A stretch of DNA of 64,000 bases from Carposina sasakii (Eukaryota > Arthropoda > Insecta > Lepidoptera > Carposinidae), in NCBI GenBank assembly GCA_014607495.2, contig CP053152.1:11949899-12013898 (forward strand). Reading direction: 5' to 3'. Position 1 is the first letter of the stretch. Each line of letters starts with the position of its first letter. Shown here piece after piece: positions 58,201-64,000 of this stretch. Under the pieces are notes generated by a model. That model made no database searches, was not told where the DNA came from, and was given only the letters and a program-made list of their open reading frames with translations. The position numbers and the translations under genes are program-made.

Positions 58201-59128
58201 TTACCGAATATATACAGCATAATATTCTAACTATTAACCATACATTAAAAAATTTATATAACACAAAATATAATTGTTACCCTTGTGTAGTAGATGCAGT
58301 GACTGAGACAATCATGATAGTAGCTTGAGTTATATAACTTTGAAGTGTTTCATTGTTTTTGGCTTTGTCCAAATTATTTCCAAGTTCCTTCACTGTTCTT
58401 ATGTACTCTAAGGGGGTGACTATCAGGGATTCCAACTCGGGGAAGCGTTTCTGATACTTGTCACGCACAAATCTGTGAATAATAGCTGGAAAATTAAATA
58501 TTTTTGTTTTTAAAACATACCTATACTATATTTCATCAACAAATAGTTCAAGTTAAGTAAGTTTCTAATATTATTTTATAAACAAATTATTTTCTGTAGG
58601 TATTGTGTACAAAGTTGTAGGACATCATAATGTACATTTTTTTATACATATAATTGTGTATGAATTTAGAAGTAATAAATGCAACGTACCAATTTCTCCA
58701 TCAATTTCAACAGCAATGTTATTGGCTTCTACAATCAGCTGGTACTCGGGATCAGATTCCATTAAGCCTGTCACATCAATTTTTTTCCTATTATTGCCTA
58801 CATTTTGCTCAATTTCAGACATCACCTGAAATAATACAGGTAAGTAAAAATCTTACATTAATCTGCAGATTTATGTAGGCCAAATTGCAGATCTAACTTA
58901 CAAATTTCTAGATATAGGTGCACTTACCCGTTTTAGTCTATCTGAATATCTCAACTTTGCCAAATCCCTAATGGAAACATTTTGGAAATCTTCCTCTTTT
59001 GGGATAACAGGATGTGGCACAGCAAATTCATGAGGTGTTTCACTTGATGTTTTACTCTCAATAGCTGCTTCTAGTTCACCGTCATCATTCTCTTCTAAAT
59101 CTGCAAGTAGCTCGTCTGCTAAAGACAT
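49253..59128 (-). CDS. Prp31: Pre-mRNA processing factor 31 (U4/U6 snRNP protein Prp31), eight exons, 3' end missing
   Basis: Eight exons join with matching phases: 59128-58928, 58825-58690, 58485-58281, 57497-57355, 55679-55495, 54343-54203, 52973-52824 and 49477-49253. They total 1386 nt, 462 codons. All introns have GT...AG ends. The start MSLADELLADLEE is the family N-terminus. The NOSIC/Nop core follows, with DKYQKRFPELESL, YIRTVKELGNNLDK, IMIVSVTASTTQG, YVESRMTFIAPN, GASTAAKILGVAGGLSKLSK and TLAARVDACHES. The C-terminal part has RKKRGGKRVRKMKERYAMTE, DDAYQEDLGYTRG, RISKTLQKNLQKQQ and SGTASSVAFTPLQ. Prp31 binds the 15.5K protein-U4 snRNA complex and is needed for U4/U6.U5 tri-snRNP assembly in the nucleus. 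Human PRPF31 has 499 residues and continues after FTPLQ with about 37-40 more; that last exon was not found. Start divergently to NTF2, 1.4 kb away. Introns are heavily invaded by transposons. Confidence 0.97.
49650..49820 (+). mobile_element. RTE-type LINE 3' end, plus orientation, in Prp31 intron 7
   Basis: CGGCAAGTGTAGCGTTGGAC, GGCCTCCGGCCAGATGGACC, GATGACCTACTATAAGAGGG, GGATGGCAAAAACGGGAGTA, GGCATGCTCTGGGGGGGCCT, ACGTCCAGCAGTAGACTGCA encode the typical ORF2 end (R-P-P-A-R-W-T-D-D-L, then D-W-M-A-K-T-G) with one frame change. It is antisense to Prp31, opposite to most other RTE pieces here. Confidence 0.78.
50237..50363. mobile_element. Small MITE with GCGTTTCA end, second copy
   Basis: GCGTTTCACCTAATAGTTGC, AACGGCGGCGCTAGTTGCTC, AAATTATCTGTGTAACTGCA and AAAAATTGTTAGTTACAAAA match the order at 19622-19750. 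In Prp31 intron 7. Confidence 0.6.
50364..52285. other. Prp31 intron 7 interior, nothing recognised
   Basis: No repeat boundary or alternative exon was recognised. The 115-codon minus frame 51198-50851 has no motif and includes low-complexity hydrophobic sequence. Confidence 0.4.
52286..52423. mobile_element. Palindromic MITE with GATTCTGACCGTCAC ends
   Basis: GATTCTGACCGTCAC at 52286 is perfectly mirrored by GTGACGGTCAGAATC at 52409-52423, and AAACGTAA by TTACGTTT just inside. Its middle (CTCTCAGCCATGTTAGGAAC, GGACAGACCTGACT) is shared with the palindrome at 60886-61045, so the two are related. It lies in Prp31 intron 7. Confidence 0.75.
53246..53372 (+). repeat. Dispersed repeat shared with 18530-18645
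   Basis: ACATCTCAACTATACCCTCA, AATTGGTCAGAAGTGGCA, GGCCCTTGGTGCTCTGCCTG, CCCCGTAAGGGATAATGGCG and a TATATGTGTGTATG tail. In Prp31 intron 6. Confidence 0.65.
53464..53730 (-). mobile_element. Non-LTR 3' fragment with extended tail, in Prp31 intron 6
   Basis: CATCATCAGTCTATAGCAGT, CCACTGCTGGACTTAGGCGC, GGGGCACGCCACACGGCTAC, GGAAACCCTTACTCGCCTCT, TACGATACCCACGGGCAGAC and GACACCACACGGCCACTGAC match 48801-49075 in order and orientation. Confidence 0.7.
53807..54120 (+). mobile_element. Metulj-like SINE, forward, in Prp31 intron 6
   Basis: It starts AGTGGACGCCCGCGACTCCA and follows the copy at 8658-8980 block for block, including GTTAAGTGGGACCTGTCACA, TTTCTGAGATTAGCGTGCAC, an AGACAAAC microsatellite and CATGTACAGACAGCGATCCG. 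It ends only about 80 bp before Prp31 exon 6. The apparent frames here are the SINE. Confidence 0.8.
54605..54690 (-). mobile_element. LINE 3' scrap, duplicate of 3008-3096
   Basis: TATGTAAACAGGCAGGCAGT, TGAGGCAACTGATTTTGCCT, GTATCTGAATGTTCTCTTCT and TAGGTTTTTCTATGTTCTT are shared word for word with the LINE remnant at 2.9-3.4 kb. The near identity over about 85 bp suggests two fairly young insertions of one family. Confidence 0.7.
54753..54939. mobile_element. hAT-like MITE in Prp31 intron 5
   Basis: The left end CAGGGCTTCCCAAACTTT and right end CTACTTTGGGAACAACTG form an imperfect terminal inverted repeat. The interior contains the repeated GACCCC / GGGGTC words usual for hAT-type 'CAGGG-TTCCCAAACTT' elements. 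Flanks GTCGTAACT and GTCTAACT are similar but not identical, consistent with a decayed 8-bp duplication. Confidence 0.65.
55218..55430 (-). mobile_element. tRNA-derived SINE (family 2), reverse, in Prp31 intron 5
   Basis: It opens with an ATAA microsatellite (about 55209-55229), then TTCACACACTACACAACACA, TTAACCTAGTCCCACATTAA, AAGGTCTTGTGTCGTGGGTA, AACATCCATGACTCGGAAAC. Most of the B-box area is deleted between CATCATATGAATG and GTGTCGCAGGCAG. It ends about 65 bp before exon 5. Confidence 0.75.
55875..57110 (-). mobile_element. RTE-type LINE, 5'-truncated, in Prp31 intron 4, sense orientation
   Basis: This is the longest transposon in the window (about 1.2 kb). Minus-strand translation in several frames gives the RT palm start (ALFFKKGYKT, YSPITLLSHVYKLFSRVVTN, PPEQAGFRKGYSTVDHIHTV) and then jumps to GMNLDKTKVMCN and EITRRVQLGWGS. 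It next shows an L-H-x-x-Q-R-A-M-E-R block and KLKWQWAGHICRRTDGRWSK, and ends in the ATGATGAT-type tail near 55875. The segment between the STVDHIHT block and MNLDKTK, which should hold the catalytic F-A-D-D motif, is deleted. It lies between exons 4 and 5, transcribed in the same direction as Prp31. Confidence 0.88.
57592..57882. mobile_element. Small MITE (GCGTTTCA type) split by a SINE, in Prp31 intron 3
   Basis: GTGTTTCACCAAACAGTTTC, TTTGAATGATGGTG ... ACAAAAAATGTAAGTT before the SINE, and CTAAAATTGGGCATAGGAGT, TATTCTATGAAGAG after it, reproduce the order of the uninterrupted copies at 19622-19750 and 50237-50363. The SINE at 57648-57822 duplicated AAATGTAAGTT. Confidence 0.7.
57648..57822 (-). 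mobile_element. tRNA-containing SINE (family 3), complete with 11-bp target duplication
   Basis: AAATGTAAGTT flanks it on both sides (57637-57647 and 57823-57833). On the minus strand it begins CGGGATGAAAAAATAACGTT, then GTAAAATTCGTCATCCGAGT, a diverged tRNA-like module (GTTAGAGCGAAAGCACAG ... GTGAGTTCAAATCTCAC), and the tail. It is more diverged from the 20.6-kb copy than the one at 27.3 kb. It is nested in the older MITE described above. Confidence 0.85.
57919..58178. mobile_element. Palindromic MITE, copy 2 of 3, in Prp31 intron 3
   Basis: Ends CAGGGTGTAACAAAAAGGGT and CCCTTTTTGTTACATCCTG. Arms of more than 100 bp pair with few mismatches (TATGTTAAGCGAAAAGCTAT / ATAGCTTTTAGCTTAACATA; AGCCCACTATAGAGAACCTA / TAGGTTCTCTATAGTGGGCT). 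It is the best-preserved hairpin of the three. Confidence 0.88.
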
Positions 59129-59199
59129 TTTTTAAAACAACTAGAAACCTTGTATGCAGGAAAATTCAATAAATCAAAAATTTGGTTTTTTGTTTGTTT

Positions 59200-59371
59200 A
59201 TTTTTATTTTTTTTTTGTTTAGTTTATCCCGAAGGAAAGGCAAGGGGAAATAAGCCCATACATATATCCTTTAGATTTTTTTGAGGTTATTTTTTATTTT
59301 TTAATAACCATAGAGTAATAAAAATATTTGTTTATCTAACTTGTTTTGTTTAGTTTATCCCGAAGGAAAGG
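59200..59371. mobile_element. Two short fragments of the 397-bp retroposon
   Basis: T-run plus GTTTAGTTTATCCCGAAGGA and AAGGCAAGGGGAAATAAGCC at 59205-59265, then TTGTTTAGTTTATCCCGAAG at 59345-59371. Both are in the plus-strand orientation of the copy at 10814-11210. Confidence 0.75.
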
Positions 59372-59373
59372 AA

Positions 59374-60162
59374 ATTCGGCGGGAAAAGCTGGAAGGGTGC
59401 AGGTGTAATTTTCTTGTGAAAATCAAAAATTATTTGTAAATGGCTTGCATGTGTCCGTAAGGTGATGTTTTCTGGTAGATAAGTTATATTTTGATTACTT
59501 GTGGTGTGAATCTAGTGCGTGTGCATGGTTTTATATGCAGGTAAGCCGAGTAAAACTTTAGCCGGATTACGATCTCTTCATGGGCGCATGTAAGTTGTTT
59601 CTGCAATAATTTTTCATTTTGACTAACTTTACACTTGTTCTTGAGGATTTTCCCGACGTTTCCATTCATCACCATTATCATTATCATCCCATAAATTCAG
59701 AAATCATTTACTAAAGACAATGGCTGTATGGGCTTAGTTCCCCTTGCCTTTCCTTCGGGATAAACTAAACAACAACAACAACCGAAGGAAAGGCAAGGGG
59801 AACTAAGCCCATACAGCCATTGTCTTTAGTAAATGATTTCTGAATTTATGGGATGATAATGATAATGGTGATGAATGGAAACGTCGGGAAAATCCTCAAG
59901 AACAAGTGTAAAATTAGTAAAAATGAAAAATAATTGCAGAAACAACTTACATGGGCCCATGAAGAGATTGTATTCCGGCTAAAGTTTTACTCAGCTTACC
60001 TGCGTATAAAACCATGCACACGCACTAGATTCACATCACAAGTAATCAAAATATAACTTATCTACCAAAAAACATCACTTACAGACACATGCAAGCCATT
60101 TACAAATAATTTTTGATTTTCACAAATTACACCCGATCCCTTCCAACTTTTCCCGCCGAATC
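59374..60162. repeat. Head-to-head inverted pair of the 397-bp retroposon
   Basis: The copy at 59374-59768 starts ATTCGGCGGGAAAAGCTGGA and ends TTCCTTCGGGATAAACTAAA. The copy at 59783-60162 starts CCGAAGGAAAGGCAAGGGGA and ends TTTTCCCGCCGAATCC. They are reverse complements with a small number of differences, separated by about 14 bp of AAC repeats. Both match the element at 10814-11210. The pair could form a hairpin with arms of about 380 bp. Confidence 0.88.
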
Positions 60163-60497
60163 CTTTGTTTATCTAAGTTGTTTAAATATTAGTCGATTGT
60201 AAACTGATATATAGTTCCATGTTGATTTTAAGCTGGAAACATACAAGTTAGTCACAATCTTGCCTTATAATATTATACTGTTGGTAGTAAAAGTACACAA
60301 TTTTGGAAAATGAAATAGAGTATCGCTCCTTTATGCCAAATTGAAATGACAGGTAATTTAGTCTGTGTCAATTTCCGTGCCATTTTTTTCGTACACTTTC
60401 TTCTAATTTCTACTGTGGATGTGGTAAAAGGCCACGAAAACGGCTTTAATATAAAAACTGAAGTGGTATTTAGAGACGGGACATTTATTATTCCTAA

Positions 60498-62646
60498 ATG
60501 GCGCTGAATCCGCAGTATGATGCTATTGGTAAAGGATTTGTGCAACAATACTACACCTTGTTTGACGATCCGGCACAACGAGCAAATCTTGCGAATATGT
60601 ATAATGTGAGTGTTTTTCTGTACATTTTGCTTCGTTATTATCCTCACGCTGTAGTTAATATATTCGTTATTCATGTAATTCTCGTTGTACAATATTTATA
60701 GGTTAAAATATAGACTCCCGCCGAAAATACTTTTCAGTCATGATTCATGTTGCACATTGTTTATTCTCCACTACCACAACGTCTGAAAATCTCCTATAAA
60801 CTCTGCTAAAACTTAGCATCTTAATGTTATAAGTCTTGTATCATTTTCCTACATAGGCTACATATTATGGTTGATCTGACTGTTGCACTTAAACCTAAAC
60901 TTAAGATTAGTCCTACATATCCCTTTCTGTCTCAGCCATTTATGCTAAGGATGAAGAGAGACAGACCTGACTTAATTTAAGTTTATAGATTTAGTCAGGT
61001 CTGTCCCTCTTCATCCTTAGCATCAGTGTGGTGGTTGCGAGTCGACCATATTACCTACTACCAGAAGTAGCAGAGCACATACCACCACTAGTCTCATAGT
61101 ATCTACCTAATACATTTCATCACATGGTTTTCAATTGCTTTTTTCAGGTTGAAACCTCATTTATGACATTTGAAGGGGTTCAGCTGCAAGGTGCTGTTAA
61201 AATAATGGAAAAATTAAATGTAAGTACTGGTATCAACAAAGACTAAATGCTTTTAATCTTCATAGCAACATACTGATTACAATATAATTTTTGCACGGCC
61301 AGCCTTTTGGCCACATTGCCAGCAGTGAAGGAGTTACAGGCATTCTTTTATTTGTAAATATGTTCTAGATTTAAGCTTTATATTATGTATTATATTATCC
61401 ACCCAACCATTTTTGAACTATTTAAACTACATCTTAGTTGAGTATGATTAGATGAGCTTACACTATATTTTTTAATAAACTATGTAGGAGAAACCTTAGG
61501 GGATTTCCCTTTTTGTAAACTTGCAACATGCATTGCCAGCAGTGGACTTCATTGCTGAAATTATGAATACCTAAAAGTTTCATTTTAACTGTTCCTACAA
61601 CCCTATACATACATGTTGAGAAATAATTTAAAAAGAAGTAATGTCATTTTTCAGATATCTCTACTGTTCTATCTATGTGTGCCAAAATTTAATATTTTAT
61701 TCATAAGACACTTTGTTTAAACTTTGTTCTTATTTTCCAGAGTTTGACATTTCAAAAAATTGGTAGATTAATAACATCAGTGGACTCACAGCCTACATTT
61801 GATGGTGGAGTTCTCATAAATGTCCTTGGAAGATTACAGGTATGTTAACAAAATTACTATTAGCCCTGTAATTTATGTGATACATTAGCATTGTTTATTA
61901 TAAGTAGGTTTTCTTATTTTATTGTGACAGACAGATGATGACCAGCCCCATGCATATTTTCAAACTTTTGTCCTGAAGCCTATAGGAAATTCATTTTATG
62001 TTGAACATGACATGTTTAGACTGGCACTTCATGATGTGTAGTAATAAGAGTGAACGAACAAAGTAAGAGTTACCCCTGAATGTGCTTTACTCTTCATTGT
62101 AAATAAAATTTTCACATCATTTTATTTCAACTTACACATCAAATATCATGTCTGTCTTGAAGTTCATAATTTTTAACAATGACTAATAAATGTTATTTTT
62201 GTTCATATATGCACAAGCACACAAAAGTTTATATTTCAATGCAGTTTAAACTGACTAAACCATGAACCAATAAACTAATACAAACCTATTTAACTATTGC
62301 TTGAGGTTTCCTCCTATTATTGATTTTGCTCTATCTAAAGATTAATACTTGCCTTAAAGTAAAAACAAACTAATTTAGATCTGCCAATCTGTGTTATGCT
62401 AATTCTTTTAACTTTTTCTTATTTTTATCTGTGTGGCTTTTTTAGTAAAAAGTGTTCTAATAAAGGTAATTTACTTTTATGGTTTAATTTAAACTTACAA
62501 CCTAGTCAGCATTTTTCTTTCTTAATTAACAGTGTGACGAAGACCCTCCTCATCCCTACATGCAGACATTCGTACTAAAGCCATTAGGCGACTCCTTCTT
62601 CGTGCAGCATGATATCTTCCGTCTCGGCATCCATGACGTCGCTTAA
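60498..62646 (+). CDS. Ntf-2: Nuclear transport factor 2 (three common exons, two alternative last exons)
   Basis: Exons 60498-60605, 61148-61219 and 61741-61839 (donors GTGAGT, GTAAGT, GTATGT) are all phase 0 and give 93 residues, from MALNPQYDAIGKGFVQQYYT to VDSQPTFDGGVLINVLGRLQ. The last exon is either 61931-62041 or 62533-62646, giving 129 or 130 residues, the size of NTF2 (127 in human). Family signs are FVQQYYTLFD, FMTFEGVQLQG, FQKIGRLITSVD, QTFVLKP and DMFRLALHDV / DIFRLGIHDV. NTF2 is a homodimer of cone-shaped alpha/beta folds that carries Ran-GDP through the nuclear pore by binding FxFG nucleoporins. The gene is divergent to Prp31. Confidence 0.97.
60886..61045. mobile_element. MITE with internal palindrome in NTF2 intron 1
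   Basis: CTTTCTGTCTCAGCCATTTA, TGCTAAGGATGAAGAGAGAC and AGACCTGACTTAATTTAAGT are followed by the mirror image TTTAGTCAGGTCTGTCCCTC, TTCATCCTTAGCAT. The word CTCAGCCAT...GACAGACCTGACT is shared with 52286-52423. Confidence 0.65.
61931..62041 (+). CDS. Ntf-2: NTF2 alternative last exon, proximal
   Basis: Acceptor TTATTTTATTGTGACAG, 36 codons and TAG. Begins TDDDQPHAYFQTFVLKPIGN and ends DMFRLALHDV. It is followed by AATAAA at 62102-62107. It encodes the final two beta strands, the same part of the fold as the distal exon, so only one can be used per protein. Confidence 0.92.
   Translation, partial: TDDDQPHAYFQTFVLKPIGNSFYVEHDMFRLALHDV
62102..62107 (+). promoter_or_regulatory. Poly(A) signal for the proximal NTF2 isoform
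   Basis: AATAAA 61 bp after the TAG stop of the proximal last exon. Position fits a short 3' UTR. Not tested. Confidence 0.55.
62533..62646 (+). CDS. Ntf-2: NTF2 alternative last exon, distal
   Basis: Acceptor TTTCTTTCTTAATTAACAG, 37 codons and TAA. Begins CDEDPPHPYMQTFVLKPLGD and ends DIFRLGIHDVA. It is more GC-rich at third positions (TTCTTCGTGCAGCATGAT) than the proximal exon, which is AT-ending. Candidate AATAAA signals follow at about 62975 and 63041. Confidence 0.92.
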   Translation, partial: CDEDPPHPYMQTFVLKPLGDSFFVQHDIFRLGIHDVA

Positions 62647-63610
62647 TAGCCGAGCTTCATCTCAATAAGTCGGAGTAGTTAGAAGCCCATGCCACATCGT
62701 TACATACATTATTTGTAAGCTTTTTAATACCTTTTTGTATATTTTTGCTTGGTTTCTAACTACTCTACTAGGGGCATATTTAAAATATAAAATCGAACAA
62801 TATCATACTCTAGATTTTATTAATAATACTTGTATGGTTAACCATATAGTATTGAAAGAAAACATCTAGTTTTGGTTATCTAGGTATAAGTAACCTGTAA
62901 TTGTGTAAATTCTAAAATTGTACATTAATCCATTTGATGTTATTTTTGGCTTAAACTTTACGTAACACAATAATAATAAATAAGATGGATTTAGTGAAAT
63001 GGCATACTTTTTCAGTTCAATGTATACAGATACACTTTATAATAAATGCATTATTTTTTACATGTTTTTGTATTTTTATTATTCACTATTACCACTGCCT
63101 TAACACTGGAAAAATAATAATTTCCCGAGTTAAATCTTCCACATTCACTTGATTAAAGCTTGTTACTGAATTATTTTCTAAGTTAAAATTATGTCAAAAT
63201 GTTTTTTTTTTTATAACTTGTATTTACTGATTAGATAATAAATAATCATATACTTACATTGAGTTTCAAATATTCTAATGTCCATAATAAAAAATTTAGT
63301 TGGTGGGTGGGCAGTTTTATTTAGTGGGTAAGTATTGTATTTTTCTGATAGGCTTGATGAGTCTGTTGCAGGTCCTAGGTTAGAATCTCTTAACAAAATT
63401 AACATCTGTAGTGTACAAAACAAATTATGCTGTGTACCTACCTCAGTACTCGCGGCGGATGTGTGTGCGAAACATAGATAATAATAAATCTATGGTGCGA
63501 AACGCTTTACAGTACCTACACGTATATTCAGGGGCGCGCGGGGAAGGAGGCAGGCTTCACAGTGGCAAATAGCTCACATTTAACTAGGTCAAATAGGGCA
63601 CCTTACGTAC
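62647..63610. other. NTF2 3' UTR and downstream flank
   Basis: AATAAA occurs at about 62975-62980 and 63041-63046 and could end the distal isoform. Nothing else is recognised. Confidence 0.5.
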
Positions 63611-63615
63611 GTATA

Positions 63616-63878
63616 CAGGATGTAATAAAAAGGGTATGTTAAGCGAAAAGCTATGAATATAGACCATTATAAATAAGGAACATAATCCCAAAATTTAAGA
63701 CTCGAAATCACACGTTTATTTTTTAAGATTGTATGAACATTCCCGAGTTGTTTAGGAATTCTCCATACTAATTGGAAAAATTTACATTCGATTTCGAGTC
63801 TCAAATTTTGGGAATAGGTTCTCTATGGTGGGCTATTTTCATAGCTTTTCGCTTAACATACCCATTTTGTTACACCTG
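63616..63878. mobile_element. Palindromic MITE, copy 3 of 3
   Basis: Ends CAGGATGTAATAAAAAGGGT and CCCATTTTGTTACACCTG, with TATGTTAAGCGAAAAGCTAT mirrored by ATAGCTTTTCGCTTAACATA. Same internal words as the copies at 17875 and 57919. Confidence 0.85.
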
Positions 63879-64000
63879 TATACTCGTAATTTTATGATAA
63901 TTCTTATCCCTACTTAGTGGAAAAGAACAAAACGTCACGATGATATGAGTAAATGCGCTTGTATCTTATGAGAGCGCGATTTACTACAGGTTGGTTATAG

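Larger units (their letters stand above)
59129..60497. promoter_or_regulatory. Divergent Prp31/NTF2 intergenic region
   Basis: The start codons of Prp31 (minus, 59128) and NTF2 (plus, 60498) face away from each other across 1369 bp. About 800 bp of this is the retroposon inverted pair (59374-60162), leaving roughly 250 bp next to Prp31 and 330 bp next to NTF2 as likely promoters. NTF2 has the start context TCCTAAATGGCG. No TATA box is evident at either side, as usual for housekeeping genes. Confidence 0.6.

Noticed and set aside
62396..62578. 60-codon plus-strand frame
   Set aside because: It spans the last NTF2 intron into the distal last exon in the wrong register.

Overview
The window is nuclear DNA from an animal, almost certainly a ditrysian moth or butterfly. 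It is AT-rich with long introns. Words such as GTAGGTACCTAC and TACTCGTA recur, and several repeat types are common in Lepidoptera: Metulj-like SINEs carrying a CCGCGACTTCGTCCGCGTGG-type core, RTE LINE tails containing CAGTCCACTGCTGGACGTAG, and tRNA-headed SINEs. Genes are spliced and sparse, and no open reading frame is an intact single-exon gene. A 500-base run of N (36787-37286) is an assembly gap.

Four protein-coding loci can be supported. (1) A six-cysteine odorant-binding protein on the minus strand (15586-19015), rebuilt from three short exons; its signal-peptide exon was not found. (2) One plus-strand exon (28916-29183) encoding an LDL-receptor class A module; its partner exons were not found. 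(3) The spliceosomal U4/U6 snRNP protein Prp31 on the minus strand (59128 down to 49253). Eight exons join in frame to 462 codons, and the last roughly 35-40 residues are missing from view. (4) Nuclear transport factor 2 on the plus strand (60498-62646), with three common exons and two alternative terminal coding exons. A weaker candidate is a first coding exon at 7086-7101 behind a CpG-rich promoter-like region.

Layout: 1-15.5 kb is mostly intergenic or intronic and holds a hAT-like MITE with target duplication, LINE remnants, a long foldback, several SINEs and the CpG-rich region. 15.5-19 kb is the OBP gene. 19-49 kb holds repeats of at least ten families, the LDLa exon and the assembly gap. 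49-59 kb is Prp31, whose introns are packed with RTE, SINE, hAT-like and MITE insertions. 59.1-60.5 kb is the Prp31/NTF2 divergent intergenic region, largely made of one retroposon present as a head-to-head inverted pair. 60.5-62.6 kb is NTF2, and the end of the window carries a palindromic MITE.

Prp31 (pre-mRNA splicing) and NTF2 (Ran import) are housekeeping genes in divergent arrangement. The OBP and LDLa genes are unrelated to them. The most notable observations are the hidden OBP gene, the NTF2 alternative last exons, the inverted retroposon pair between two housekeeping start codons, and a SINE family with its tRNA-like part in the middle and 11-bp target duplications. I do not see a previously undescribed biochemical system. 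The novelty here lies in transposon architecture and cryptic exons.
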